Below, piece by piece: positions 26,667 to 39,669 of a DNA stretch of 64,000 bases. Origin of the DNA: Arthrobacter sp. Soc17.1.1.1 (GTDB taxonomy: Bacteria > Actinomycetota > Actinomycetes > Actinomycetales > Micrococcaceae); NCBI RefSeq assembly GCF_036867195.1, contig NZ_JBAJII010000001.1, forward strand, positions 2,356,001 to 2,420,000, read 5' to 3'. The stretch's first letter is position 1. The number at the start of each line of letters is the position of its first letter. Under the pieces are notes generated by a model, which was not told the DNA's origin, searched no databases, and saw only the letters and a list, made by a program, of their open reading frames with translations. A program made the position numbers and the translations under genes.

Positions 26667-27434
26667 GTGGACAGCACCACCACCGACGACAGCACCACCA
26701 CCGATACCACCGCCGACACCACCACTACCGACACCACCGCCGACAGCGCATCCATCCGGATCGCGATCGTCGACGACCAGCACCTGGTGCGGAGCGGTTT
26801 CGCGATGCTCATCAATTCGCAGCCCGACCTCCAGGTGGTCAGTGAGGCGGCCAACGGCGAGGAGGCCGTCAGGGCCCTCGCCGCCACGCGCGTCGACGTC
26901 GTCCTGATGGACGTGCGCATGCCCGGCATGGACGGCATCGAGGCGACGCGCCGCATCCTCGCCGGTGCGTCCGCCGCGGGGCACGGGAAGGGCGGACCGC
27001 GGATCGTGGTGCTGACGACGTTCGACCTCGACGAGTACGCGCTGTCGGCGATCAACGCCGGCGCGAGCGGTTTCCTGCTGAAGGACGCCCCTCCCGAGGA
27101 GCTGCTGGAGGCGATCCGGACGGTGCACCGCGGCGACGCCGTCATCGCGCCCTCGACCACCCGCCGCCTGCTCGACCACGTGGCGCCGCTGCTGCGCAGG
27201 CCCTCCCCCGTGCAGGACGCCCAGGCCGAGGCCGTGGCCCGCCTGACGCCGCGGGAGCGTGAGGTGTTCGAGCTCATCGCGCAGGGACTGTCCAACCCGG
27301 AGATCGCCGCGCAGCTGTTGCTGTCCGAGGCGACCGTGAAGACGCACGTGGGCCACATCCTCGCGAAGCTCGAGGCGCGGGACCGCGTCCAGGCCGTGGT
27401 GCTGGCCTACGCGACGGGTGTCGTCCGGCCCTGA
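26667..27434 (+). CDS. LuxR/NarL-family response regulator
   Basis: A 255-residue regulator with a receiver domain (about residues 29-150; phospho-acceptor D82 in VLMDVRMPGMDG, switch Thr in VVLTTFDLDEY, Lys in FLLKDAP) and a C-terminal LuxR helix-turn-helix (LTPREREVFELIAQGLSNPEIA, about 191-250). GTG 26667 is chosen because AGGA lies 5 bases before it; the open frame runs back to 26547, inside the kinase gene. The first 28 residues are an unusual Thr/Asp tract built from repeated ACC-GAC codons. The partner kinase ends 85 bases upstream. Confidence 0.9.
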   Translation: MDSTTTDDSTTTDTTADTTTTDTTADSASIRIAIVDDQHLVRSGFAMLINSQPDLQVVSEAANGEEAVRALAATRVDVVLMDVRMPGMDGIEATRRILAGASAAGHGKGGPRIVVLTTFDLDEYALSAINAGASGFLLKDAPPEELLEAIRTVHRGDAVIAPSTTRRLLDHVAPLLRRPSPVQDAQAEAVARLTPREREVFELIAQGLSNPEIAAQLLLSEATVKTHVGHILAKLEARDRVQAVVLAYATGVVRP

Positions 27435-27460
27435 CCGTCGGGCGGACCCTTCACCGGGTG

Positions 27461-27481
27461 CTCCCGGTCGTACGCCGGGAG
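27461..27481 (+). terminator. Hairpin after the response-regulator gene
   Basis: CTCCCGG and CCGGGAG form a perfect 7-bp stem with a 7-base loop, 27 bases past the stop codon. There is no U tract. It may weakly separate the two-component genes from the transporter genes, which have their own -10-like element. Confidence 0.3.
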
Positions 27482-27573
27482 GCCCCGGCTCATCCCCCGG
27501 TATGAGGGCAACGGGCCCGAATCCCGGCCCGTGCGCCGATCCCGGGAAGGACCGCGATCCGTAGCGTGGGAGC

Positions 27574-28362
27574 ATGACAACCTCCACGAACACTCCCGCC
27601 GTGCCGCCGGGAGCCCTCGCCGTGTCCTCCTCCCCCGCTGACGGTGCCGTCGCCGCCCGCGGCGTGTCCAAGAGCTACGGCCGCGGCGAGACCGCCGTGC
27701 ACGCCCTCCGCGACGTCTCCCTCGACTTCGCCCGGGAGCGCTTCACCGCGATCATGGGACCCTCGGGATCCGGCAAGTCCACCCTCATGCACTGCCTCGC
27801 CGGGCTCGACAGCGTCGACACCGGGCGTCTGTGGATCGGCGGCACCGACATCACCGGGCTCCCCGACGCCGACCTCACGCGACTGCGCCGCGAACGCGTC
27901 GGCTTCGTCTTCCAGGCGTTCAACCTGGTACCGACACTCACCGCCGAGCAGAACATCACGCTACCCGTCGCACTGGCCGGCGGAACGGTGGACGGCGGCT
28001 GGCTGCAGCAGATCACCTCCACCCTGGGCCTCGCCGACCGGCTGTCCCACCGCCCTCACGAGCTCTCCGGCGGCCAGCAGCAGCGGGTCGCCGTCGCCCG
28101 CGCCCTCCTCACCCGGCCCGACGTCATCTTCGGGGACGAGCCCACCGGCAACCTCGACTCGGCGACGGGCGCCGAGGTGCTCTCCCTGCTGCGGCGCAGC
28201 TGCCGGGAGATGGGCCAGAGCATCATCATGGTCACGCACGACCCGGTCGCGGCCTCCTACGCCGACCGCATCGTGCTCATGAAGGACGGCGCCCTCGTCG
28301 GCGAACTCGAGCAGTCCGCGCCGGACGCCATCTCCAGCGCCCTCGCAACCCTGGGGGCCTGA
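27574..28362 (+). CDS. ABC transporter ATP-binding protein (MacB/LolD type)
   Basis: A 262-residue ATPase with Walker [10 protein letters not shown] (62-70), signature [15 protein letters not shown], Walker B VIFGDEPT and the H-loop VTHD. This is the compact type that pairs with FtsX-like permeases to export or detach peptides, lipoproteins or antibiotics from the membrane. The first ~20 residues are a variable tail. TAGCGT ends 6 bases before ATG 27574, suggesting a leaderless transcript independent of the two-component genes. The stop is followed after one base by the permease start. Confidence 0.93.
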   Translation: MTTSTNTPAVPPGALAVSSSPADGAVAARGVSKSYGRGETAVHALRDVSLDFARERFTAIMGPSGSGKSTLMHCLAGLDSVDTGRLWIGGTDITGLPDADLTRLRRERVGFVFQAFNLVPTLTAEQNITLPVALAGGTVDGGWLQQITSTLGLADRLSHRPHELSGGQQQRVAVARALLTRPDVIFGDEPTGNLDSATGAEVLSLLRRSCREMGQSIIMVTHDPVAASYADRIVLMKDGALVGELEQSAPDAISSALATLGA

Positions 28363-28363
28363 C

Positions 28364-30928
28364 GTGCTGCAGATAGCGCTCGCGCAGGTGCGGGTCCACG
28401 CCCGCCGCTTCCTCGCCGTCGGCCTCGCCGTGATGCTCGGCGTCGCCTTCCTCTCCGCCACCCTCATGGTCGGCGCGACCACCACCGCGAGCCTCGGCCG
28501 GAGCATCGGTGCCGCCTACGCCACGGCCGACCTCGTGGTCACGGGGCAGGACGGCGCCGATGTCCCCGCCGACGTCGTCGACCGGCTCGCAGCCCTCCCG
28601 GACGTGGCCACCGCCTACGGCCTCGAGCGCGCCTACGGCCAGCTCGCCTCGGGCTCGCAGACCTCCCTCGCCGCCTTCACCACCAGCGCTCCGGCGGACC
28701 TGCGGAACGCGGAGGTGACGAGCGGCTCCTATCCGGGCGCCCCGAACGAGGTGGCGCTGGACGAGACGTCCGCCGCTCGCCTCGCTGTCTCGCCCGGGGA
28801 CACCGTGGCCCTCGGTGACGGGGCCGATCCAGCTCCTGCCGCCCTGGGTGGAGCCCTGACGGTCACGGGCCTCACCGCGCCCAGCACCGACCCCGGCCTC
28901 TCGGGTGCGGTGCAGGTCATCGCGTCCGTCCCGGTGATCCGCGAACTGACCGGCGGGGAGCCCGCCGTCCGCAACGTGCAGCTCGCCCTGGCACCCGAGG
29001 CCGACACCGCGGCGGTGCAGGCCGCCGTCACGGCGGCCCTGGACGAGCCCGGGCTCACCGTCCGTACGGCGTCCGAGCAGACGCTCGCCGACGTCGCCCA
29101 GCTCTCGAACGGCAACGACACGCTCACCGGGATCCTGCTCGCCTTCGCCGCCGTGGCCGTCCTCGTCGCCGGGCTCGTCATCGCGAACACCTTCTCCGTC
29201 CTGGTCGCCCAGCGGACCCGGGAGCTCGCCCTGCTGCGCTGCATCGGCGCCGAGCGACGCCAGATCCGGAGCTCGGTCCTCGTCGAGGCCGCGATCGTCG
29301 GGCTGACGGGCGCCGTCCTCGGCGTCCTGCTCGCCGTCGGCGTCATGGCCGCGCTCGTCGGCCTCGCCCGCGGGACCGACTTCGGCTCCTTCGCCGTCCT
29401 GGCCGTCCCCCCGTCGTCGATCCTCATCGGCGTCGCCGTGGGCGTGCTGATGACCCTCCTCGCCGCCCTCGTCCCGGCGCGTGCCGCCACCCGTGTGGCT
29501 CCGCTGGCCGCTCTCCGTCCCGCCGAGCCCGTGCACACCGCCGGCAGGGGCGGGAGGATCCGGCTCGCGGCAGGCCTCGCGGCCCTCGTCCTCGGCGGCG
29601 CACTCCTCGTCCTCGGCGCCGTCACCGCGGCGATCGGCCCGGCCGTCCTGGGCGGAGCGGTCTCCTTCCTCGGCGTCGTGCTCCTCGCACCGCTGTTCAT
29701 CCCGGCGAGCGTCGCGGCGGTCGGGCGGCTCGCCCGTCCCCTCGGCGTACCGGGCAGGCTCGCGGCGGTCAACGCCGTCCGCAACCCCGCCCGGACCACG
29801 GCGTCCTCGGCGGCCCTGCTGGTCGGCGTGACCCTCGTGACCATGATGATGGTGGGCGCGCAGACCGCGCGCACGTCCTTCGACCGCGAGCTCGACGAGA
29901 ACTACGCCGTCGACCTCGAGGTGAGGGTTGCCGGTACCGCCGGCGCCGCAGGCGGCCCGGCATCGTCCCGCGTGGACGTGCCCACGCTGCTGGCGGTCGA
30001 CGGCGTGCGCACCGCCGTCGAGCTCACCCCCGTGCTCCTCACCGGCGCGGACGACGGCACCCAGCTCGTGTACACGGCGGACGCGGACGGGATCGCCGGG
30101 GTGCTGCGCTCCGAGAGGGCGCAGTTGCGGGACGGCATGGTCCTCGCGCCACAGACCTGGGAGCAGTCCGAGGTGACCCTCGACGGCGGGAACGGACCCG
30201 CCACCCTCCCCGTCACCGCGACGGACGCCGTGTTCTTCCAGCCCCTGATCACCCGGGCGACGGCGGAGCGGCTCGGCGGCACGCCCCCGGAGGCACTGCA
30301 GACCTACCTGGGCAAACCGGCCGGTACGGATCCGTCGGTCCCTGCTGCGGACACGGACGCCTTCGCCGCCGCGGTGGGTTCCACCTTCTGGCTCAAGCTC
30401 GCCGACGGGCTGGACGCAGAGGGCGTCGCCGAGGTGCAGTCCCGGATCGTGGCCGCCACGGGCATCTCCGAGTACAACGTCACCGGGCCCGCGCTCGAGC
30501 GGGTGGCCTACAACGAGATCATCGATGTGATGCTGCTGATCGTGACGGCCCTGCTCGCGGTGGCCGTGCTCATCGCGCTCATCGGGGTGGCCAACACGCT
30601 GTCGCTCTCCGTGCTGGAACGGCGCCGCGAGAACTCGCTGCTCCGCGCGCTCGGCCTCACCCGGGCACAGCTGCGCGGGATGCTCGCCGTCGAGGCCGTG
30701 CTCGTCGCCGGCGTGGCGGCCCTGCTCGGGTCGGCGCTGGGCATCCTCTACGGCTGGCTGGGCGCACAGTCCGCCCTGGGCGGCATCACCCCCGTCGTCC
30801 CTGCGGTGCCCGTGGGGCAGATCGGCGCCGTCCTCCTGGTGGCCGTCGCCGCGGGGCTCCTGGCCTCCGTGCTCCCGGCCCGCCGGGCGGCGCGGCTCTC
30901 CCCCGTGGCCGGACTCGCGGCCGACTGA
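28364..30928 (+). CDS. FtsX/MacB-type ABC transporter permease
   Basis: An 854-residue permease that starts at GTG one base after its ATPase gene. It has an N-terminal membrane helix, a large extracytoplasmic domain (about 45-245), a block of helices with the FtsX signature (about 255-500: ELALLRCIGAERRQIR region, then further segments), a second extracytoplasmic domain (about 510-710) and a final FtsX block with the repeat ENSLLRALGLTRAQLRGML. Two FtsX domains in one chain mean one subunit could form a full channel. Export of an antimicrobial or lipid-type substrate sensed by the upstream kinase is an inference from context. Confidence 0.9.
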   Translation: MLQIALAQVRVHARRFLAVGLAVMLGVAFLSATLMVGATTTASLGRSIGAAYATADLVVTGQDGADVPADVVDRLAALPDVATAYGLERAYGQLASGSQTSLAAFTTSAPADLRNAEVTSGSYPGAPNEVALDETSAARLAVSPGDTVALGDGADPAPAALGGALTVTGLTAPSTDPGLSGAVQVIASVPVIRELTGGEPAVRNVQLALAPEADTAAVQAAVTAALDEPGLTVRTASEQTLADVAQLSNGNDTLTGILLAFAAVAVLVAGLVIANTFSVLVAQRTRELALLRCIGAERRQIRSSVLVEAAIVGLTGAVLGVLLAVGVMAALVGLARGTDFGSFAVLAVPPSSILIGVAVGVLMTLLAALVPARAATRVAPLAALRPAEPVHTAGRGGRIRLAAGLAALVLGGALLVLGAVTAAIGPAVLGGAVSFLGVVLLAPLFIPASVAAVGRLARPLGVPGRLAAVNAVRNPARTTASSAALLVGVTLVTMMMVGAQTARTSFDRELDENYAVDLEVRVAGTAGAAGGPASSRVDVPTLLAVDGVRTAVELTPVLLTGADDGTQLVYTADADGIAGVLRSERAQLRDGMVLAPQTWEQSEVTLDGGNGPATLPVTATDAVFFQPLITRATAERLGGTPPEALQTYLGKPAGTDPSVPAADTDAFAAAVGSTFWLKLADGLDAEGVAEVQSRIVAATGISEYNVTGPALERVAYNEIIDVMLLIVTALLAVAVLIALIGVANTLSLSVLERRRENSLLRALGLTRAQLRGMLAVEAVLVAGVAALLGSALGILYGWLGAQSALGGITPVVPAVPVGQIGAVLLVAVAAGLLASVLPARRAARLSPVAGLAAD

Positions 30929-30965
30929 GGGGAGCAGGACACCGCGGACTAGCAGATCGGGCGGG

Positions 30966-30992
30966 CGGCGGGCAGCTGCGAGATGCCCGCCG
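30966..30992 (+). terminator. Hairpin after the permease gene
   Basis: CGGCGGGCA and TGCCCGCCG make a perfect 9-bp stem with a 9-base loop, 37 bases past the permease stop. No U tract follows. Confidence 0.4.
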
Positions 30993-31061
30993 TGCCGCTA
31001 CCGCTGCCGCACCGCGCTGCCGTAGGGTGATGTGCTGGACAATTCGACGGAAGGACAGGTC

Positions 31062-31601
31062 ATGACGCGCGTCACGGACGGCATCCCCCTGAGCCGGCTG
31101 GACCTGGACACCCTGCTGCCCTACCTCGACCTGCATCTGGTGGGTGCCACGAACGGGGTCCGGCTGTTCAAGGCGGCTCGCGTCTCCTGGGCCGGGACCC
31201 CGTACGAGGAGGAGTTCGAGCGCCTGCGGCAGGAGATCGGCCAGGAGCGCGCCTTCCTCAAGCGGCTGATCAGGTCGCTGGGCCACCGGCCGGGGGTCGT
31301 GAAGATGGCGGCCGCGCGCGCCCTGTCCGTGGTGGCCGAGTTCGATCCCCTGAACCCCCGGCGCCGCAAGGCGACCGCGGGAGCACAGCTGGAGCTCGAG
31401 GCCCTGCAGTCCCTGCTCAAGGGCAAGGAGGCACTGTGGTCGACGCTCCTCGCCCTCGGGCCCGAGGCGCCGGCCGCCACGGGCGACGCCGTCCTCGACC
31501 GGTCGGCGCTCGTGCAGCTGCTGGACGCGTCCAGGCGTCAGCAGGACACCGTGGCGCGGATCATGCGCCAGACCGCCCCGGCGCGCTTCCTGCGCTCCTG
31601 A
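31062..31601 (+). CDS. Hypothetical helical protein
   Basis: A 179-residue cytosolic protein, mostly alpha-helical and rich in Arg, Leu and Glu, with no membrane segment, cysteine or catalytic motif that I recognise. ATG 31062 has AAGGAC about 7 bases upstream, and TAGGGT at 31023 can serve as a -10 giving a leader of about 30 bases; an upstream GTG at 31032 is in frame but lacks a ribosome-binding site. Neighbours (an ABC permease upstream, metG converging downstream) give no functional clue. Codon use matches the surroundings. Confidence 0.65.
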   Translation: MTRVTDGIPLSRLDLDTLLPYLDLHLVGATNGVRLFKAARVSWAGTPYEEEFERLRQEIGQERAFLKRLIRSLGHRPGVVKMAAARALSVVAEFDPLNPRRRKATAGAQLELEALQSLLKGKEALWSTLLALGPEAPAATGDAVLDRSALVQLLDASRRQQDTVARIMRQTAPARFLRS

Positions 31602-31626
31602 CGCGGTCCGGCGGAGCCGGGCCCGC

Positions 31627-33198
31627 CTAGCCGGCGGCCGGCTCCTCGTACTTCGGGAACACCGGCGACGGCGCGGGCAGCGCCGTGCCGGGCTCGATCC
31701 GTCCGTCCAGCGCGCTGAACAGGCGGCGCTCGTCGTCGTCCGCCGTGCCCTGGCCGAGCGCCGTGAGGATCTGCCCGGCGCCGGTCGGCATGACGGGCTG
31801 GGCGAGCACCGCCACCACCCGCAGCACCTCGAGCGTCACGTAGAGGACGGTGTTCATGCGCTCGGTGTCCGTCTTCCGGAGGACCCACGGCTGCTGGTCG
31901 GCGAAGTAGGCGTTCGTGTCACCGAGCACCGCCCAGACGGCCTCCAGCGCGCGCGAGAACTCCTGCCGGTCGAAGGCCGCGCGGGTCAGCTCCAGCAGGG
32001 CGTGGGCCTGGTCGAGGATCCGGTGGTCCGCCGGGGCGAACTCCCCCGGCTGCGGCACGGCGCCGCCGCAGTTCTTGGCGACCATCGACAGCGAGCGCTG
32101 GGCGAGGTTGCCGAAGTTGTTGGCGAGGTCGGCATTCATGCGTCCCACGACCGCCTCGTGGCTGTAGGAGCCGTCGGCGCCGAAGGGGACCTCCCGCAGG
32201 AGGAAGAAGCGCACCTGGTCCAGGCCGTACTGTTCCACCCAGTCCGCCGGGGCCACGGTGTTGCCGAGCGACTTGGACATCTTTATGCCCCTGTTGTGCA
32301 GGAACCCGTGGATCATGACGCGCCGGGGCACCTCGAGTCCCGCGGACAGCAGGAAGGCGGGCCAGTAGATGGCGTGGAAGCGGGAGATGTCCTTGCCGAT
32401 CACGTGCACGTCCGCGGGCCAGAACCTGCGGAACCGTTCGGACCCGGTGTCGGGGAAGCCGACGCCCGTGAGGTAGTTGGTGAGCGCGTCCACCCACACG
32501 TACATCACGTGCTTCGGGTCACCCGGCACGGGGACGCCCCAGTCGAACGTCGTGCGGCTGATGGAGAGGTCCTCGAGCCCGCGCCGCACGAACGAGATGA
32601 CCTCGTTGAACCGGGGCTGCGGCGCGCCGAACTCGGGCTGCGCCTCGTAGAGGTCCAGCAGCCTCTGCTGGTAGGCGGAGAGCCGGAAGAAGTAGCTCTC
32701 CTCCTCGGTCCAGGTGACCTCGGTGTCGGTCTCCTTCGCGTAGCGCACGCCGTCCTCACGGACCTCGGTCTCGTCCTCGCCCCAGAACGCCTCGTCGCGC
32801 ACGGAGTACCAGCCGGCGTACTTGTCGAGGTAGATGTCGCCGTTCGCCTCCATGCGCTTCCAGATCTCGGTGGCGGCGGCGTAGTGGTCCTCGTCGGTGG
32901 TCCGGATGAAGCGGTCGTAGGAGGTGCCCACGACGTCGTTCATCTCCCGGAAGGCCAGGGCGTTCCGGGTGGCGAGCTCGCGGACCGGGATGCCCTCCCT
33001 GTCCGCTGCCTGCTGCATCTTCAGGCCGTGCTCGTCCGTGCCGGTGAGGTACATAACGTCGAAACCGTCGAGGCGCTTGAAGCGCGCCATGGCGTCGACG
33101 GCGATCGTCTCGTAGGCGTGCCCGATGTGCGGCTCGCCGTTCGGGTAGGAGATGGCTGTGGTGATGTAGAACGAGGGCTTTGCGTCTGCGGAGGTCAC
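31627..33198 (-). CDS. metG: Methionine--tRNA ligase
   Basis: A 523-residue class I synthetase. HIGH is in [12 protein letters not shown] and KMSKS in [11 protein letters not shown]. It is the short form: the zinc-knuckle cysteines of longer MetRS and the C-terminal tRNA-binding domain are absent, as in mycobacterial MetG. The GTG at 33198 is the only start that keeps the conserved [15 protein letters not shown] terminus; a GGTAAT-like -10 is 8 bases before it, so the message may be leaderless. It converges on the hypothetical gene at 31062-31601 with 25 bases between. Confidence 0.96.
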   Translation of the reverse strand: MTSADAKPSFYITTAISYPNGEPHIGHAYETIAVDAMARFKRLDGFDVMYLTGTDEHGLKMQQAADREGIPVRELATRNALAFREMNDVVGTSYDRFIRTTDEDHYAAATEIWKRMEANGDIYLDKYAGWYSVRDEAFWGEDETEVREDGVRYAKETDTEVTWTEEESYFFRLSAYQQRLLDLYEAQPEFGAPQPRFNEVISFVRRGLEDLSISRTTFDWGVPVPGDPKHVMYVWVDALTNYLTGVGFPDTGSERFRRFWPADVHVIGKDISRFHAIYWPAFLLSAGLEVPRRVMIHGFLHNRGIKMSKSLGNTVAPADWVEQYGLDQVRFFLLREVPFGADGSYSHEAVVGRMNADLANNFGNLAQRSLSMVAKNCGGAVPQPGEFAPADHRILDQAHALLELTRAAFDRQEFSRALEAVWAVLGDTNAYFADQQPWVLRKTDTERMNTVLYVTLEVLRVVAVLAQPVMPTGAGQILTALGQGTADDDERRLFSALDGRIEPGTALPAPSPVFPKYEEPAAG

Positions 33199-33255
33199 CC
33201 TATGAAATTACCCCGGTCCACGCGGATTCGCCCAAGTGCGAAGACGCGGAGGCGC

Positions 33256-34218
33256 TCAGGACCGTCCGACGGCGTCCAGCCCCAGCACGGCGTGCACGCC
33301 CCAGGTCCGGTTCGCGATCTGCGTGACCCGCAGGTCGACGACGGACCCGGCGAGGGCCAGCGCGGCCGTCCGCTCCAGCCCGTGCAGCTGCTGCATCCAG
33401 GTGAGCATGGCCCCGAGGGCGTCCGCCGTGGCCCGGTTCAGGTCGGCGTCGAAACCGAAGGTGATCCGCGCGGTCGGGGTGAGCGCGTGGATGGTGTCCA
33501 GCGGTGCGTCCCGGAGGAGGTCGACGGTGATCGTCGTCGTCATGCCGCACTCGATCGCCGTGCCACCCACCTCGCCGTCGCCCTGCGCCGCGTGGCCGTC
33601 GCCGAGATGGAGCAGCGCGCCGGGCACGGTGACCGGCAGGAAGAGCGTGGAACCGGCCGTGAGTTCGCGGCAGTCGATGTTGCCGCCGCCGGCCGGGCGC
33701 GGGGGCGTCGTCGAATGCTCGCCCGGTTCCGCGGGAGGCAGGCCGACCACGCCGAGGAACGGCGCGAGCCGCACCACGTGCCCGTACTGGTTCGTGCCCG
33801 TCCGCGCCCCGGCGTCCAGGTCCCACAGCAGCCAGGCGGGGTCGGAGCCCTCGAGGCCGAGCCGGCGGGCGAACGCGTCGTCGGGCCGCGCGGCCGCGGT
33901 CCAGCCCCAGTCGGCGGGCTCGAGGGACTCGAAGCGGACCGCGAGCACGTCGCCGGGCTGGGCCCCGGCCACCTCGATCGGACCGGTGAGCGCATGGCCC
34001 TGCCGGTCCGGGAACCGGTAGGGCGTCACCGCTCCCGGCGTCGGCTGGCGTTCGAGGTGCCCGCGCGCGTCGAGGGACTCGACGATCACGCGGTCCCCGG
34101 GAGCCACGCGCAGCACGGGCGCGGTGTCCCGGGAGAGGACCTGGGTGGCCGTCGCCCGGACGGCGGGCAACCGGTGGGTGGTGGGCTGGGTGGTGGGCTG
34201 GGTGGGGTGCGTGGCCAT
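33256..34218 (-). CDS. Acetamidase/formamidase family protein
   Basis: A 320-residue amidase. The family signature is unmistakable: GGGNIDCRELTAGSTLFLPV, then HLGDGHAAQGDGEVGGTAIE, and a C-terminal GVHAVLGLD-like segment. Enzymes of this group hydrolyse formamide or acetamide to ammonia and the acid. ATG 34218 has GGAGC about 5 bases upstream; the longer frame to 36399 is a shadow of serA and ilvC. The first 14 residues are a Pro/Thr/Gln repeat (PTQPTTQPTT) from a simple DNA repeat. It lies 27 bases downstream of serA, but a shared metabolic role is not evident. Confidence 0.88.
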   Translation of the reverse strand: MATHPTQPTTQPTTHRLPAVRATATQVLSRDTAPVLRVAPGDRVIVESLDARGHLERQPTPGAVTPYRFPDRQGHALTGPIEVAGAQPGDVLAVRFESLEPADWGWTAAARPDDAFARRLGLEGSDPAWLLWDLDAGARTGTNQYGHVVRLAPFLGVVGLPPAEPGEHSTTPPRPAGGGNIDCRELTAGSTLFLPVTVPGALLHLGDGHAAQGDGEVGGTAIECGMTTTITVDLLRDAPLDTIHALTPTARITFGFDADLNRATADALGAMLTWMQQLHGLERTAALALAGSVVDLRVTQIANRTWGVHAVLGLDAVGRS

Positions 34219-34244
34219 CAGGGCTCCGTGTCCGGTACCGGCCG

Positions 34245-35837
34245 TCAGTCCTGCAGATCCACTTCGCGGGCCACGGTGGCGCCGATCTCGGCGCGGATCG
34301 CGTCGAGGACGTCCTGCGGGACGGAGCTGTCCACGGTGAGCAGGGACAGCGCCTGGCCGCCCTCCGTGTTCCGCGACACCTGCATGCCCGCGATGTTGAT
34401 GTCCCGTTCGCCGAGCAGCCGGCCGAGCGCGCCGATCACGCCGGGGCGGTCGGTGTAGAGCAGCACCAGGAGGTGGTCGCTGATGGGGATCTCCAGTTCG
34501 TAGCCGTTGACGCCCACGAGCTTCTCCACCTGCTTCGGTCCCGTGAGGGTCCCGGCGACGGAGATCTGCGAGCCGTCCGACAGCGCGCCGCGGAGCCGGA
34601 GCACGTTGCGGTACTCCTCGGACTCGGGGGTGGTGATCAGCCGCGAGGTGATGCCGCGCTGCTGGGCGAGCACGGGGGCGTTGACGTAGGAGACCTGCTC
34701 CGAGACGACGTCCGTGAAGACGCCCTTCAGCGCGGCGAGCTCGAGCGCCTTGACGTCGAGGGCGGCGATCTCCCCCGCCACCTCGATGTCGATCTGGGTG
34801 AGCGATGCGTGGGTGAGCGCGGTGAAGATGCGGCCCAGCTTCTCCATCAGCGGGATGCCCGGGCGGACGGCCGGATCGATGACGCCGCCGGCCACGTTGA
34901 CGGCGTCGGGCACGAGCTCGCCGGCCAGGGCGAGCCGGACCGACTTCGCCACGGAGATGCCGGCCTTCTCCTGGGCCTCGGCCGTGGACGCCCCGAGGTG
35001 CGGGGTCACCACCACGCTGTCGTGCGCGAAGAACGGCAGGTCGGTGCTCGGCTCCGCCACGAAGACGTCCACGCCGGCTCCGGCGATCCGTCCCTGCTCG
35101 AGGGCGGCCTGCAGGGCCTCCTCGTCCACGAGGCCGCCGCGCGCCACGTTGACCACGTACGCGGTGTCCTTCATGAGGGCGAAGGCCTCGGCGCCGAGCA
35201 TGCCCACGGTCTCGGGGGTCTTCGGCATGTGGATGGTCACGAAGTCCGACTCGCGCAGGAGTTCCTCGAGGGACACGAGCCGCACGTTGAGCTGGGCGGC
35301 CCGCGCGGAGGTGACGTACGGGTCGTAGGCGAGGATCTGCGTGCCGAAGCCCTGCAGCCGCGCGGCGACGAGCGCTCCGATGCGGCCGAGGCCGATGATG
35401 CCGATGTTCTTCTCGTAGAGCTCCGTGCCCGCGTACTTCGAGCGCTTCCACTCCCCCGCCTTCAGGGCCGCGCTGGCCTGCGGGATGTTGCGCGCCAGGC
35501 TCAGGATGTGGCCGACGGTGAGCTCGGCGGCGGAGATGATGTTCGACGTCGGAGCATTCACAACCATCACGCCGGCCTGGGTGGCGGCCTTGATGTCGAC
35601 GTTGTCGAGCCCCACGCCGGCGCGCGCGATGACCTTCAGCCTCGGGGCGGCGCGGATGGCCTCCTCGTCCATGCGGGTGGCCGAGCGGACGAGGACGGCA
35701 TCGACGTCGGCGAGGGCTCCGAGGAGCTGCTCGCGGTCGGCGCCGTCGGTGCTGCGGATCTCGAAGTCGGGTCCGAGGGCCTCGACGGTGGCGGGTGAGA
35801 GTTCCTCGGCGAGGAGCACGACGGGCTTGGTGGTCAC
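34245..35837 (-). CDS. serA: D-3-phosphoglycerate dehydrogenase
   Basis: A 530-residue enzyme, first step of serine synthesis. Domain order is substrate-binding, NAD-binding (IIGLGRIGALVA about residues 145-155; catalytic His in TPHLGAST), the intervening ASB domain of long actinobacterial SerA (about 320-450), and a C-terminal ACT domain (LLVLLYTDRPGVIGALGRLL) that usually mediates serine feedback. GTG 35837 has a GAAGGAA ribosome-binding site 7 bases upstream; the frame upstream to 35924 is Cys/Arg-rich and spurious. It follows ilvC by 132 bases with a strong hairpin between, so it may have its own promoter. Confidence 0.95.
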   Translation of the reverse strand: MTTKPVVLLAEELSPATVEALGPDFEIRSTDGADREQLLGALADVDAVLVRSATRMDEEAIRAAPRLKVIARAGVGLDNVDIKAATQAGVMVVNAPTSNIISAAELTVGHILSLARNIPQASAALKAGEWKRSKYAGTELYEKNIGIIGLGRIGALVAARLQGFGTQILAYDPYVTSARAAQLNVRLVSLEELLRESDFVTIHMPKTPETVGMLGAEAFALMKDTAYVVNVARGGLVDEEALQAALEQGRIAGAGVDVFVAEPSTDLPFFAHDSVVVTPHLGASTAEAQEKAGISVAKSVRLALAGELVPDAVNVAGGVIDPAVRPGIPLMEKLGRIFTALTHASLTQIDIEVAGEIAALDVKALELAALKGVFTDVVSEQVSYVNAPVLAQQRGITSRLITTPESEEYRNVLRLRGALSDGSQISVAGTLTGPKQVEKLVGVNGYELEIPISDHLLVLLYTDRPGVIGALGRLLGERDINIAGMQVSRNTEGGQALSLLTVDSSVPQDVLDAIRAEIGATVAREVDLQD

Positions 35838-35912
35838 GGGGATTCCTTCGGGGCGGGAGGGGCGGGATCGGAGCACGGTCCTGGTCCGGGCGGACCGGCA
35901 CCGGACACACGT

Positions 35913-35961
35913 CCGGCAGGGCACCCGCTCGTCGTCGAGCGTCGGGCGGGTACCCTGCCGG
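35913..35961 (-). terminator. Strong hairpin between ilvC and serA
   Basis: A 16-bp stem with a single mismatch (35913-35928 with 35946-35961, 17-base loop) begins 8 bases after the ilvC stop on the minus strand. It has no U tract. It probably ends or attenuates the ilvBNC message before serA, or stabilises the ilvC 3' end. Confidence 0.55.
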
Positions 35962-35969
35962 GAGGGACG

Positions 35970-39453
<3,484 letters not shown>

Positions 39454-39545
39454 CGATGAACTTCCTTTGGAACGTACGCTGCACTGCTGCAGGCTGAACT
39501 GCGGATTTCCGTTGCGCTGCTTCCCTGCCGACAGGTCATGTCAAC

Positions 39546-39584
39546 AAAAAAACCCCTCGGCCTGGTCGGGCTCTGCGAGGGGTT
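39546..39584 (-). terminator. Attenuator terminator of ilvBNC
   Basis: On the minus strand AACCCCTCG (39584-39576) and CGAGGGGTT (39559-39551) form a 9-bp stem followed by a run of T that continues past the stem to 39546. This is a textbook intrinsic terminator, yet it lies upstream of ilvB, in its leader and 32 bases after the leader-peptide stop. A competing stem is available: GCGCGTG (39628-39622) can pair with CACGCGC (39591-39585), just before the terminator arm. Confidence 0.9.
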
Positions 39585-39615
39585 GCGCGTGACTGCAGTC
39601 GTCGACGGACGGGCT

Positions 39616-39663
39616 TCAGGCCACGCGCTGTATAAGGACGACGACTACGGGTTCGAGCTGCAT
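39616..39663 (-). CDS. ilvBNC leader peptide
   Basis: A 15-codon reading frame whose product is MQLEPVVVVLIQRVA. Residues 6-11 are four Val, one Leu and one Ile, exactly the end products of the pathway it precedes. It stops 32 bases before the terminator stem. The -10 element GAAACT ends 6 bases before its ATG, so the transcript probably begins at or next to the start codon and no ribosome-binding site is needed, as reported for the C. glutamicum ilvBNC leader. Stalling of ribosomes at the Val/Leu/Ile codons when those tRNAs are uncharged would favour read-through into ilvB. It is too short to be found by length-based gene calling. Confidence 0.9.
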   Translation of the reverse strand: MQLEPVVVVLIQRVA

Positions 39664-39669
39664 ACCTGT

